Positions 9,581 to 17,974 of a stretch of DNA of 64,000 bases are shown here, piece after piece. The notes below the pieces were generated by a model. The model saw only the letters and a list, made by a program, of their open reading frames with translations. It was not told where the DNA came from and made no database searches. Location of the stretch: the NCBI RefSeq assembly GCF_000832985.1, contig NZ_CP009920.1, forward strand, positions 2,784,501 to 2,848,500. Reading direction: 5' to 3'. The position numbers and the translations under genes are program-made. The stretch is from Priestia megaterium NBRC 15308 = ATCC 14581. GTDB lineage: Bacteria; Bacillota; Bacilli; Bacillales; Bacillaceae_H. Within the stretch, counting starts at the first letter, position 1, and the number at the start of each line of letters is the position of its first letter.

Positions 9581-10473
9581 ACAGTTAGGGCATGCTGTTT
9601 TAAAAGGGTATACAGAGCCTGTGTTCCTTTATTATCATCGCCTTGTTTTTCGAGCTGTTCATAAAGCGATTTTGCTAACTTTAGCCCTGGTGTATACAGC
9701 TCCATTTCTTCAGCTGATTCAATGGCAATTTTCATATCTTTAATAAAGTGTTTAATATAAAAACCTGGTTCGAAGTCTCCTTTAATCATGCGAGGAGCTA
9801 AATTGCTTAACGACCAGCTTCCAGCTGCTCCTGTTTCAATACTTTTTAAAACGGTGTTTGGATCTAACCCAGCTCTTTCAGCATAGAGTATCGCTTCACA
9901 CACGCCCATCATATTAGAGGCAATAGCAATTTGATTGCACATTTTTGTATGTTGACCAGCACCAGAACTTCCTTGAAGAACGATATTTGTTCCCATTTTT
10001 TCAAGAATAGGCGTAACGGCAGAGAATGCTTCAGAATCCCCTCCTACCATAATCGCTAATGTTGCTTTCTGAGCCCCAATATCCCCTCCTGAAACAGGAG
10101 CGTCAAGCGCATGAATGTGCTTCTCTTTTGCTGCTTGATAAATCTCACGAGCAAGTATAGGGCTTGATGTCGTCATATCAATTGTATAGCAGCCTTTCTT
10201 TGCATTATGTATAATGCCGTCTTTGCCTAAATAAATCTCTTTTACATCGTGAGGATAGCCTACCATGGTGATAATAACATCAGATTGTTCGGCCACTTCT
10301 TGAACGGTTTCTTTCCAGTTGGCCCCTTTTTCAAGTAGTGCTTGAGCACGAGTTTTTGTTCGCGTATAAACAAGGACTTCATATCCTGCGTCAATTAAAT
10401 GCCCGGCCATGCTTTGACCCATAACGCCTGTTCCGATAAAACCAATTTTTTCTTTAGTCACAGCAGTATTCAC
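9577..10473 (-). CDS. 3-hydroxyisobutyrate dehydrogenase-like NAD(P) oxidoreductase (YkwC-like)
   Basis: A beta-hydroxyacid dehydrogenase of 298 aa. The N-terminal Rossmann motif GFIGTGVMG is at residues 11-19; the substrate motif DAPVSGGDIGAQ follows, then the conserved segment GSSGAGQHTKMCNQ with the catalytic Lys, and an all-helical C-terminal domain. The family reduces or oxidises short 3-hydroxy acids (hydroxyisobutyrate, tartronate semialdehyde); the exact substrate cannot be read from sequence. Length and motifs fit B. subtilis YkwC. It is monocistronic and not linked to valine-degradation genes here. Confidence 0.9.
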   Translation of the reverse strand: MNTAVTKEKIGFIGTGVMGQSMAGHLIDAGYEVLVYTRTKTRAQALLEKGANWKETVQEVAEQSDVIITMVGYPHDVKEIYLGKDGIIHNAKKGCYTIDMTTSSPILAREIYQAAKEKHIHALDAPVSGGDIGAQKATLAIMVGGDSEAFSAVTPILEKMGTNIVLQGSSGAGQHTKMCNQIAIASNMMGVCEAILYAERAGLDPNTVLKSIETGAAGSWSLSNLAPRMIKGDFEPGFYIKHFIKDMKIAIESAEEMELYTPGLKLAKSLYEQLEKQGDDNKGTQALYTLLKQHALTV

Positions 10474-10631
10474 TCCTATAATTAATAGTTTGATTATTCT
10501 AAAATTATATAGTTAAAGGTTAGGATAATCAATGATTATGAATGTATATAAATGTAAAAAATAGCTTCAATCATTTGTTTTGAATACGAGTTAACGAAAG
10601 AAATTGCTGAGAAGAGCTTATGCTAAAAGAT

Positions 10632-10666
10632 AAAAAAAGCGCTGGCTTTACAGCCAACACTTTTTA
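10632..10666 (-). terminator. Terminator of yjzD
   Basis: On the minus strand AAAGTGTTGGCT / AGCCAGCGCTTT with a GTAA loop and a run of Ts. It overlaps the yjzD stop codon. Confidence 0.8.
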
Positions 10667-10852
10667 GTGATGATTATTTGCTGGTTTATTCGGTACACCC
10701 AGTTCTCCAATCAAAATTACAACTAGCGTGAAAACTACTCCAAGGATGGAAGCGGTTGCGAAACTGTAAGTACCGCCCGTCATTGCAGAGATTACGTACA
10801 CTGCCATATTCATTAGTAAAAAGCCCCAAACAAAAGCCATTACGACACGCAT
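10664..10852 (-). CDS. yjzD: Small membrane protein, DUF2929 (YjzD)
   Basis: A 62-aa protein with two hydrophobic segments (about VVMAFVWGFLLMNMAVYVIS and ASILGVVFTLVVILIG) joined by MTGGTYSF, a layout I recognise from the DUF2929/YjzD family. The function is unknown. The frame extends upstream to 10888, but AGGTGA lies 6 bases before the ATG at 10852 and the shorter protein agrees with the family length. It sits upstream of yjaU as in B. subtilis. Confidence 0.82.
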   Translation of the reverse strand: MRVVMAFVWGFLLMNMAVYVISAMTGGTYSFATASILGVVFTLVVILIGELGVPNKPANNHH

Positions 10853-10951
10853 TCTATTCACCTCGTTTACAGTACAGTTTGATTTCATTTTAGCATATAG
10901 CAGTCAAATAAGAAATTGAATTTTTTATGAATAAATAAGGGGCGTGTTCCC

Positions 10952-11041
10952 ATGCAGAAACAAAAGAGCAATAAGTCAGAAATAGGCATTATTCTAGTGC
11001 GCTTTTTGATGGTTCTATCATACACTGTATGGAACAACTAG
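10952..11041 (+). CDS. Possible 29-aa membrane micropeptide upstream of yjaU
   Basis: ATG is preceded by AAGGGG with 9-base spacing. The predicted peptide is a basic N-terminus (MQKQKSNKSE) followed by one hydrophobic stretch (IGIILVRFLMVLSYTV). It ends 20 bases before the yjaU start. I do not recognise it. It could be a real single-pass micropeptide, a leader peptide, or chance. Confidence 0.3.
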   Translation: MQKQKSNKSEIGIILVRFLMVLSYTVWNN

Positions 11042-11061
11042 TAAGTTACGGAGGAAGAGCT

Positions 11062-11802
11062 ATGATACATCGACGCTTTTTTAGCTTAGATACGCAATGG
11101 AATGTCGTACATGTCCCTGAACGACCGAATGGTTTCGGTGTGTTAGTATTGGGTGATAAAGATCATTTTGTTGAAAGTTCAACTAGCTTATGGATTCAGC
11201 ACGGCGGAAGGTCACAGCTGTTGCAATGTTTACAAGATGAAGGATACACAGTATTTTATTCCAATTTATATGGCCGGCATTGGGGGTCTCCAGAAGCATA
11301 TCACCTTGCAAAACAACTTTATCATTTAGTAATGAAACAAGAAATTTTAAATAAACGAATTCATATTTTAGCTGAAGGAATGGGGGCTCTGTTAGCGCTG
11401 CAGCTAATGGAAAATGACGGGAATACGTTCGTTCGATCAGCTGGTTTACTAAATCCATGTATTGATCTTCATACGCATGCAGAACATGAAAAAAACAATA
11501 AATTCTTTTATAAACAATTCACGAAGGACTTGACTCAAGCTTATAAAGTGGAGCGGAAGCAAGTATCAAAGTTAATTAAGGAGTACCCTTCTGTTACAGA
11601 ATTAAAATCAACGCTGCCCGTGAAAATATGGACGGCGCCTAATGCCTCTACTCATTATCCAATTGCACACAGTAAAAAATATGAACTACATCGTGAAGAA
11701 CTTCACTCTCCTATTATGCTTTCACTTTATTTACCGGAAAAAAACTATTTGTTTGAACGGTCCCTTCTCCAATTTTATAAACAGCATGAAAAAGTGTTAT
11801 AA
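11062..11802 (+). CDS. yjaU: YjaU-like protein, alpha/beta-hydrolase fold
   Basis: A 246-aa protein with features of an alpha/beta hydrolase: an early strand-rich part (FGVLVLGDKDHFVES), a GGRSQLLQCLQDEGYTVFYSNLYG segment, and ILAEGMGALLALQ at about 110. There the nucleophile-elbow position reads AEGMG rather than GxSxG, so the catalytic Ser appears replaced by Glu and activity is doubtful. ATG at 11062 is preferred over 11029 because GGAGG lies 7 bases before it. The symbol comes from its place between yjzD and yjaV, as in B. subtilis. The function is unknown. Confidence 0.72.
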   Translation: MIHRRFFSLDTQWNVVHVPERPNGFGVLVLGDKDHFVESSTSLWIQHGGRSQLLQCLQDEGYTVFYSNLYGRHWGSPEAYHLAKQLYHLVMKQEILNKRIHILAEGMGALLALQLMENDGNTFVRSAGLLNPCIDLHTHAEHEKNNKFFYKQFTKDLTQAYKVERKQVSKLIKEYPSVTELKSTLPVKIWTAPNASTHYPIAHSKKYELHREELHSPIMLSLYLPEKNYLFERSLLQFYKQHEKVL

Positions 11803-11983
11803 GCAAAGCTTCTATGATTATACATATCATAGGGGCTTTTTGTATAAGAGATAAAATGAAAAAAGAGTTCATGATGCTTTTACAGATGAGCTTCTTTGAA
11901 ATAAGGAACGAGTGCCCTCTATAACTATAGGGATTTAAGCTTTTTGTTGAGTAAATGATGAATGAAGAATTGGAGGAAGCGAT

Positions 11984-12868
11984 ATGGGAAATGTAGTAGT
12001 AATAGGGGCAAACCGCTTTATTGGTTTTCATTTATGTATGGCTTTTTTAGACGAAGGTACAGAAGTAAAAGGGTATACACATTCTGCTCATAAAGAAGAA
12101 GATGATTTGCAGGAAGAGATGAAATTTTTCTTAGGGCGAAACGCTAATTATGCATCGACTGAAGTAGGAGAGTCATTAGATATGATTACCTCAGAAACGG
12201 ATGTTGTCTACTTTACGTATTTCGATGGAGGAGACTTTTATCATCCTGATTTTTTAAGACAAGAAATGCAAAAAGCGCAGCAAGTGCTCATTCAAGCGCT
12301 TAACAAATGCCGTCAATTCAACATTCGATTTGTGTTTGTTTCTACCATGCGCGTATTTGGAGACCAGCAGCGAAAGATTGAAGAAACAACGATTCCAGAA
12401 CCGGACAGTAGTGAAGGAAGGCTATACGTTCATTTTGAGCGAATGATAGAAAAATATAAAGATGATGGATGGCCCATTATAATTGTCAGAACGCCGACTC
12501 TTTACGGACCTTGGCAGCCTTTGTCAATGTGCTATTCCAAAAATATTGCCGGGTACGAAGAGGCTTTTGACATTATGGAAGGCACGGATTTTATTATTTA
12601 TATTGAAGATGCCGTCAGTGCACTTAGACGCTGTAAAACTGCTGCATATTCATATGAAGTGATTCATTTAGTTGAAGAAAAGTTACAGCCTTGGAGCGCA
12701 GGAGCAAACATTACTCATATGGAGGTGAAGGAAGAAGCGGCTCAAGAAAAATATGAAATCAGCAGGAAAGCGAAAGAACTGCTGCAATTTTCTTCAAAAG
12801 TAACGGCTAAAGAAGGCATTTATCTGCAAAAAAAACATATGAGAACATTCTTTTTACCTCTTCATTAA
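11984..12868 (+). CDS. yjaV: NAD-dependent epimerase/dehydratase-like protein (YjaV)
   Basis: A 294-aa extended-SDR-type protein. It opens with VVVIGANRFIGFHL (residues 4-17), a GxxxxxG nucleotide loop. A later segment YVHFERMIEKY (about 148-158) stands where the YxxxK catalytic motif is expected but shows YVHFE, so the usual catalytic Lys is missing or shifted. Enzymatic activity is therefore uncertain. Its place between yjaU and comZ matches B. subtilis yjaV, an uncharacterised gene. The start follows TTGGAGGAAG. Confidence 0.78.
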   Translation: MGNVVVIGANRFIGFHLCMAFLDEGTEVKGYTHSAHKEEDDLQEEMKFFLGRNANYASTEVGESLDMITSETDVVYFTYFDGGDFYHPDFLRQEMQKAQQVLIQALNKCRQFNIRFVFVSTMRVFGDQQRKIEETTIPEPDSSEGRLYVHFERMIEKYKDDGWPIIIVRTPTLYGPWQPLSMCYSKNIAGYEEAFDIMEGTDFIIYIEDAVSALRRCKTAAYSYEVIHLVEEKLQPWSAGANITHMEVKEEAAQEKYEISRKAKELLQFSSKVTAKEGIYLQKKHMRTFFLPLH

Positions 12869-12919
12869 AAGGAGAAAGTTGTACTTATAGAATAGATTCG
12901 CTAATATAAGGAGGAATAA

Positions 12920-12985
12920 ATGTTTTTAATAAAGGAGATTTCACTATGGAAGAGCAAAATATGCAATTCATGCAAATTGCAATGA
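12920..12985 (+). CDS. Possible 21-aa leader ORF overlapping comZ
   Basis: AAGGAGG, the best ribosome site in this spot, lies 6 bases before an ATG at 12920 that opens a 21-codon frame. This frame runs through the comZ start in another frame and stops at 12985. A second ribosome site (AAAGGAG) inside it serves comZ. Such nesting could couple or dampen comZ translation. It may be coincidental. Confidence 0.3.
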   Translation: MFLIKEISLWKSKICNSCKLQ

Positions 12986-13140
12986 AGTACTTGCCAGAAG
13001 CAAAACAGATCTTAGATGAAACAGGCGTTGAGTTATCAATGGAACACGTACAGCCGGTATTGACATTACTAACAAAAGTAATGAAGGATGCCTATGAGCT
13101 TGGCAAGCAAGATGCATTAGCTGAAAATGAAAACAACTAA
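12946..13140 (+). CDS. comZ: Competence regulator ComZ
   Basis: A 64-aa protein containing QIAMKYLPEAKQILDETGVELSMEHVQP and ending in a DAYELGKQDA helix, which I recognise as ComZ, a small leucine-zipper-like protein that lowers comG expression in B. subtilis. It lies after yjaV as in B. subtilis and ends in a terminator shared with the convergent yjzB-like gene. The start at 12946 follows AAAGGAG. Confidence 0.92.
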   Translation: MEEQNMQFMQIAMKYLPEAKQILDETGVELSMEHVQPVLTLLTKVMKDAYELGKQDALAENENN

Positions 13141-13143
13141 AGA

Positions 13144-13178
13144 AAACAGCTCGGTAGAATCCGAGCTGTTATTTTTGT
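13144..13178. terminator. Bidirectional terminator comZ / yjzB-like gene
   Basis: AACAGCTCGG / CCGAGCTGTT stem with a 6-base loop; TTATTTTTG follows on the plus strand and TTTTCTTTAG on the minus strand. Confidence 0.85.
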
Positions 13179-13369
13179 TTGGAAAATAAATCGACTAAAG
13201 GGGCAAACTGTTTAAGAAGAGGAGCTAGTTCTTCGACAGCGAGTACAATTTCATCGATTTGTTTAAATAATCGTTCCCACTCCTCTCGCTCTCTTTCTTC
13301 TTTTGATTTTCTGCGCCCAGCTCCAAACATAAAATCAGAAAAACCTTCATTTCTTTGTCTTCTTGCCAT
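13169..13369 (-). CDS. yjzB: Small basic/charged hypothetical protein (YjzB position)
   Basis: A 66-aa soluble protein with a basic N-terminus (MARRQRNEGFSDFMFGAGRRKSKEEREREE) and an amphipathic C-terminal helix ending LLKQFAPLVDLFSKQK. The function is unknown. An in-frame GTG exists at 13387, but AAAGGA lies 9 bases before the ATG at 13369. Opposite orientation between comZ and fabHA corresponds to yjzB in B. subtilis; the symbol is by position only. Confidence 0.68.
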   Translation of the reverse strand: MARRQRNEGFSDFMFGAGRRKSKEEREREEWERLFKQIDEIVLAVEELAPLLKQFAPLVDLFSKQK

Positions 13370-13525
13370 GATACTCATTCCTTTCACTATTTTAATGGTG
13401 GGTAAGTTCTTACTTAATGTCCCATACTAGAGTAAGAGGGTCCCGTATGATTACTATATGTAGCATGATAGATACCTGAGTAGGACGAACACCTATATAG
13501 ACAAAAAATAAAAAATGAAGTAAAA

Positions 13526-13542
13526 TTAGTACCAACTCATAA
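13526..13542 (+). promoter_or_regulatory. FapR-like operator upstream of fabHA-fabF
   Basis: TTAGTACCAACTCATAA has a perfect TTAGTACC half-site and an imperfect second half relative to the FapR consensus (about 12 of 17). A TATAAT at 13553-13558 follows, so the site overlaps the -35 region. FapR control of fabHA-fabF by malonyl-CoA is established in B. subtilis. Confidence 0.6.
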
Positions 13543-13625
13543 TAATTGATTATATAATCGATAAATGAAATGACGGATATAGGTTTTATAGGAATATAAG
13601 CCTTTTATTTAAAGGAGAGGTTGAT

Positions 13626-14564
13626 ATGAACGCTGGTGTTCTAGGAATTGGACGTTATGTACCAGAGAAAGTTGTAACAAATTTAGATCTTGAAAAAGTA
13701 ATGGATACATCAGATGAGTGGATTCGTACGCGCACAGGTATTCAAGAGCGCCGAATTGCAGCCGATAACGAGGACACATCTGATTTAGCTTATAAAGCAG
13801 CAGTTGAAGCTTTACATAAAGCTAACGTCGAGGCAGAAGATATTGACATGATCATTGTTGCTACGGTAACGCCAGATCAACCGTTTCCTACAGTATCATG
13901 TATGCTACAAGAAAAATTGGGAGCAAAAAAAGCAGCTTCTTACGATGTGAGCGCCGCATGTGCAGGGTTTATGTACGGCATGATTACAGCTAAGCAATTT
14001 ATTGAAACCAATGCTTACAGGCATATATTAGTGGTCGGTGTAGAAAAGCTTTCTAAGATTACAGATTGGGACGACCGTAACACGGCTGTTTTATTCGGAG
14101 ACGGAGCAGGTGCAGTTGTAATGGGACCTGTATCAGAAGGACGAGGTATTTTATCCTTTGAACTAGGGTCGGACGGTACGGGAGGCAAGCACTTGTATCA
14201 AAACGAGCTTGATCATATTGTCATGAACGGACGTGAAGTATTTAAGTTTGCTGTTCGACAAATGGGGGAATCTGCTGTTAATGTAATTGAAAAAGCAGGT
14301 TTAACAAAAGAGGATGTTGATTTTCTCGTACCTCATCAAGCGAATATTCGTATTATGGAAGCTGCAAGACAGCGATTAGACTTGCCTGAAGAAAAAATGT
14401 CTAAAACAATCCAATACTACGGCAATACATCAGCAGCATCGATTCCAATTTCAATTGTTCATGAGCTTGAAGCAGGGAAAATTCAAGATGATGATTTAAT
14501 TGTAATGGTTGGTTTCGGAGGCGGCTTAACATGGGGAGCTATTGCTATTAGATGGGGAAAATAA
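13626..14564 (+). CDS. fabHA: 3-oxoacyl-ACP synthase III
   Basis: Condenses acetyl- or branched-chain acyl-CoA with malonyl-ACP to start fatty-acid synthesis. The 312 residues hold the full catalytic triad: C112 in [11 protein letters not shown]237 in PHQANIRIM and N267 in [11 protein letters not shown]. The [10 protein letters not shown]-terminal motif is intact. The start follows AAAGGAGAGG. It forms an operon with fabF (39-base gap). The branched-chain-preferring FabHA role is by synteny; the sequence alone does not separate it from FabHB. Confidence 0.95.
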   Translation: MNAGVLGIGRYVPEKVVTNLDLEKVMDTSDEWIRTRTGIQERRIAADNEDTSDLAYKAAVEALHKANVEAEDIDMIIVATVTPDQPFPTVSCMLQEKLGAKKAASYDVSAACAGFMYGMITAKQFIETNAYRHILVVGVEKLSKITDWDDRNTAVLFGDGAGAVVMGPVSEGRGILSFELGSDGTGGKHLYQNELDHIVMNGREVFKFAVRQMGESAVNVIEKAGLTKEDVDFLVPHQANIRIMEAARQRLDLPEEKMSKTIQYYGNTSAASIPISIVHELEAGKIQDDDLIVMVGFGGGLTWGAIAIRWGK

Positions 14565-14603
14565 CACTACATTTTTAAAGCAACTGAAGGAGATGAATGT
14601 ACG

Positions 14604-15845
14604 ATGAATAAAAAACGTGTAGTTGTAACAGGACTTGGTGGGCTTACACCAATTGGAAATGACGTAGAAACAGCTTGGAAAAACGCAGTAGCAGGCGTGT
14701 CTGGCGTTGGTCCTTTAACAAGACTAGATGCAAATGAATTCCCGGCTAAAGTAGCGGCTGAAGTAAAAGATTTTAACGTGGAAGATTTTATTGACCGCAA
14801 AGAGGCTCGTAAGATGGATCGCTTTACTCAATATGCAATGGTAGCTGCATTGGCGGCTGTTAAAGATGCGGATTTGACTATTACAGAAGAAATTGCTCCA
14901 AACGTCGGCGTTTGGATTGGTTCTGGAATTGGCGGTATGGAAACGTTTGAAAACCAATATTCAACGTTATTAGAAAAAGGTGCCCGCCGTGTAAGTCCAT
15001 TCTTCATTCCGATGATGATTCCTGATATGGCAACAGGACAAGTTTCTATTGCTTTAGGGGCGAAAGGCGTGAACTCTTGTACGGTAACGGCATGTGCAAC
15101 AGGTACAAACTCTATTGGTGATGCGTTTAAAGTCATTCAACGCGGAGATGCAGACGTGATGGTGACGGGCGGTACGGAAGCGCCAATCACGCGTTTATCT
15201 ATTGCTGGTTTCTGTGCGAATAAAGCACTTTCTACAAATCCAGATCCTGCAACAGCATCTCGTCCGTTTGATAAAGAGCGCGACGGCTTCGTTATGGGAG
15301 AAGGTGCAGGTGTTATTGTGCTTGAAGAGCTTGAACATGCACTAGCGCGCGGCGCACGTATTTATGCTGAAATTGTGGGCTATGGTTCAACAGGAGATGC
15401 TCACCATATCACAGCGCCAGCTCCAGGAGGAGAAGGCGGCGTTCGTGCAATGCGTCATGCGATTGAAGATGCAGGCCTACAGCCAAGTGATATTGATTAC
15501 ATCAATGCTCACGGTACAAGTACAGGATACAATGATAAATTTGAAACAATGGCTATTAAAGAAGTATTTGGCGACCACGCTCAAAAAGTAGCGATTAGTT
15601 CAACAAAGTCAATGACTGGCCACTTGTTAGGAGCTGCTGGCGGAGTAGAAGCTATTTTTAGTGTGAAGGCAATTCAAGACGGTATTCTTCCTCCAACAAT
15701 TAACTATCAAACACCTGATGAAGAGTGCGATTTAGACTACATTCCAAATAAAGCGCGTAAGCAAGAAGTAAAAGCGGTGCTCAGCAACTCACTTGGATTT
15801 GGCGGTCACAATGCAACAATCATCTTTAAAAAATACGAAGCATAA
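14604..15845 (+). CDS. fabF: 3-oxoacyl-ACP synthase II
   Basis: Elongating condensing enzyme that joins acyl-ACP to malonyl-ACP. The 413-aa length is standard. The catalytic Cys is C164 in [11 protein letters not shown]; the two histidines are H303 ([11 protein letters not shown]) and H340 ([14 protein letters not shown]), giving the C-H-H set of FabF rather than C-H-N. It is the second gene of fabHA-fabF and is followed by a terminator. It is presumably under the same FapR control. Confidence 0.97.
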   Translation: MNKKRVVVTGLGGLTPIGNDVETAWKNAVAGVSGVGPLTRLDANEFPAKVAAEVKDFNVEDFIDRKEARKMDRFTQYAMVAALAAVKDADLTITEEIAPNVGVWIGSGIGGMETFENQYSTLLEKGARRVSPFFIPMMIPDMATGQVSIALGAKGVNSCTVTACATGTNSIGDAFKVIQRGDADVMVTGGTEAPITRLSIAGFCANKALSTNPDPATASRPFDKERDGFVMGEGAGVIVLEELEHALARGARIYAEIVGYGSTGDAHHITAPAPGGEGGVRAMRHAIEDAGLQPSDIDYINAHGTSTGYNDKFETMAIKEVFGDHAQKVAISSTKSMTGHLLGAAGGVEAIFSVKAIQDGILPPTINYQTPDEECDLDYIPNKARKQEVKAVLSNSLGFGGHNATIIFKKYEA

Positions 15846-15846
15846 T

Positions 15847-15886
15847 GAAAAATTCTAGGCTGATGCCTAGAATTTTTTTTATTTTT
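15847..15886 (+). terminator. Terminator of fabHA-fabF
   Basis: AAAAATTCTAGGC / GCCTAGAATTTTT hairpin followed by a T-rich tail. Confidence 0.9.
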
Positions 15887-15951
15887 AATAACCAAAAGAG
15901 TAGCTGTGAACATATCATGAAACAAAAGGAAGAAGAAAGTGAGGGGAAAAC

Positions 15952-16725
15952 ATGCCGATTGTTTCAACTTCTACTTGGACGGAGCCGAAAGAAATAAGCC
16001 GTTATCTCGCGCGCTATTTTAAGAAATTAAAAGAAAAAGAATATATGGAATTACTTTTTAACTATGGAATGTGTCCGCCTTCTTTAATGTTTATAAAAGA
16101 ATTAGAAGAAATGAAGAAAAGACAGGTTTGGAAGAAAGTTAAAGCACATTATGAGAAGCTTAAAAAAGCATGGAATGGGCCCGATGTAGCGGTGCTAGTG
16201 CTTCCAAGCAATCCTAGAAATCGAAAAATGCAGCGTGAATTTAATGGAAGAGCAGGTGTCGCTTTTACCGATAAATTATTTGTGTTTATGACAAGTCATA
16301 CATCCGATGAAGAAATGTTAGCAGTGCTTACCCATGAATACCATCACGTTTGCAGGCTAAAAGCCATTAATAAATCTGATGAAACGATTACTTTGTTAGA
16401 CGCTATGATGATGGAAGGGTTAGCTGAAAGAGCTGTAGAGGAGTATTGTGGTAAAAAATATTTAGCTCCGTGGACAAATTATTATACCATTGAAGAAGCT
16501 AAAAAAATGTGGGAAAAGCATGTTAAACCTTATTACAATCTGCGCGCCGACGAAAAGAAATATGATCAACTGTTATTCGGCCAAAATTGGTATCCAGAAA
16601 TGATGGGCTACAATATTGGTTATCATCTTGTTACTTCATGTATGAAGCCTCACACTTTAACTACTACCCAGCTGCTTCCTCTTAGCACCAATACTATCTT
16701 AAAAAAATCTGCGTTCCAACTGTAA
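15952..16725 (+). CDS. yjaZ: DUF2268-type putative Zn protease (YjaZ)
   Basis: A 257-aa protein with the zincin motif HEYHH at residues 128-132 and a downstream acidic helix MMMEGLAERAVEEYCG (about 147-162) supplying a likely third ligand, the pattern of the DUF2268 family. There is no signal peptide, so it is probably cytoplasmic. The substrate is unknown. It lies between fabF and the app operon exactly as yjaZ does in B. subtilis. The start follows GTGAGGGG. Confidence 0.85.
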   Translation: MPIVSTSTWTEPKEISRYLARYFKKLKEKEYMELLFNYGMCPPSLMFIKELEEMKKRQVWKKVKAHYEKLKKAWNGPDVAVLVLPSNPRNRKMQREFNGRAGVAFTDKLFVFMTSHTSDEEMLAVLTHEYHHVCRLKAINKSDETITLLDAMMMEGLAERAVEEYCGKKYLAPWTNYYTIEEAKKMWEKHVKPYYNLRADEKKYDQLLFGQNWYPEMMGYNIGYHLVTSCMKPHTLTTTQLLPLSTNTILKKSAFQL

Positions 16726-16860
16726 AAAAACAAGTTCTATATACCTAAAGTTAAAAATAGTAAATTTTATCCTATTTCCAACAAAAAATTAGGAGGTTTA
16801 TGCGTTAAAGTGCCGAAGAGATATTTAGAAATCATTATTTTAAAAATAAAAAATATAATT

Positions 16861-16875
16861 AATTTTCAAAATATA
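16861..16875 (+). promoter_or_regulatory. CodY-box-like site at the app promoter
   Basis: AATTTTCAAAATATA matches the CodY consensus AATTTTCWGAAAATT at 12 of 15 positions and adjoins the likely -35 box (TTGATT). Control of dipeptide and oligopeptide permeases by CodY is established in Bacillus. Confidence 0.45.
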
Positions 16876-16904
16876 TTGATTTTGTAATGAAATTGTAATA
16901 ATAT
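16876..16904 (+). promoter_or_regulatory. Probable app operon promoter
   Basis: TTGATT at 16876-16881, a 17-bp spacer, then TAATAT at 16899-16904. It lies 48 bases upstream of the appD ATG. The rest of the 226-base gap is AT-rich with nothing else clear. Confidence 0.45.
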
Positions 16905-16951
16905 CTTATTCAAATATAACAATTTTTAGAAAAATGAGGTGTGCACTATAA

Positions 16952-17974
16952 ATGGATAAAAAGCCCGTCGAATTAACACCTTTACTAGAAGTGAAAAATT
17001 TACAAACTGCTTTTTCCATTAATGATTCCTGGCATAATGCTGTGGACGACGTGTCGTTTCAAGTCGGACGAAAGCGAATTATAGGGGTTGTAGGAGAATC
17101 TGGCTGTGGAAAAAGCGTATTGTCTTTATCCGTCATTGGGCTGTTACCTAAAGTAAATAGTCAAATTAGAAGCGGAAGCGTTTTATTTAACGGAAAGAAT
17201 CTTACGCACTTATCAGAAGATGAGATGAATGATGTTCGGGGGAAAGATATCTCAATGATTTTCCAAGAACCAATGACATCCCTTAATCCTGTGTTAACCA
17301 TTGGGTATCAGCTGCAGGAAGTATTGTTTAACCATATGAATATATCCAAAGCGGAAGCGCGTGAAAAAAGCATTGCGCTTTTAAAAAGCGTTGGTATTTC
17401 GAGATCCGAAAAGCTCATCGATGAATATCCGCATCAGCTGTCAGGAGGAATGAGGCAGCGTGTCATGATTGCCATGGCGGTAGCTTGTCAGCCTAAACTT
17501 TTAATTGCTGATGAGCCGACAACGGCCCTAGATGTTACGGTTCAAGCTCAAATTTTAGAATTGCTAAAAGAAATTCAAGAAAGCAATGATATGTCTATTA
17601 TTATGATTACACATGATTTAGGAGTAGTTGCTGAGATGTGTGATGAAGTGATTGTCATGTATGGCGGAAAAATTGTGGAGCATACAGATGTTGATACGTT
17701 ATTTTATGCCCCAAAACATCCGTACACGAAAGCGCTTCTTCACTCAATTCCACGCATGGAAGATGATGTAGAAGTATTAAATACGATCAAAGGAATTGTG
17801 CCTTCTCTTGTAAACATGCCGCGGACAGGCTGTCGTTTCGTTAACCGATGTCCTCATGCAATGGAAGACTGCAGTTCCGTTACGCCTGTTCTTCGCCAGG
17901 ATTCACAGGGGCATGATGTCGCATGTCTGCTGTATAAAAATAGCTATCCGTCAAAAGGAGTGAAGACAAGCTAA
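16952..17974 (+). CDS. appD: Oligopeptide ABC transporter ATPase AppD
   Basis: One of two ATPases energising oligopeptide import. The 340 residues include Walker A GESGCGKS (48-55), the signature LSGGMRQR, Walker [15 protein letters not shown] and the C-terminal oligopeptide/dipeptide domain with CRFVNRCPHAMEDCS. Four cysteines there resemble the iron-sulfur-type motif seen in some Opp/Dpp ATPases; I do not claim a cluster is bound. It is the first gene of appDFABC; its stop overlaps the appF start (TAATG). Gene order is as in B. subtilis, where App imports peptides and can replace Opp. Confidence 0.93.
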   Translation: MDKKPVELTPLLEVKNLQTAFSINDSWHNAVDDVSFQVGRKRIIGVVGESGCGKSVLSLSVIGLLPKVNSQIRSGSVLFNGKNLTHLSEDEMNDVRGKDISMIFQEPMTSLNPVLTIGYQLQEVLFNHMNISKAEAREKSIALLKSVGISRSEKLIDEYPHQLSGGMRQRVMIAMAVACQPKLLIADEPTTALDVTVQAQILELLKEIQESNDMSIIMITHDLGVVAEMCDEVIVMYGGKIVEHTDVDTLFYAPKHPYTKALLHSIPRMEDDVEVLNTIKGIVPSLVNMPRTGCRFVNRCPHAMEDCSSVTPVLRQDSQGHDVACLLYKNSYPSKGVKTS

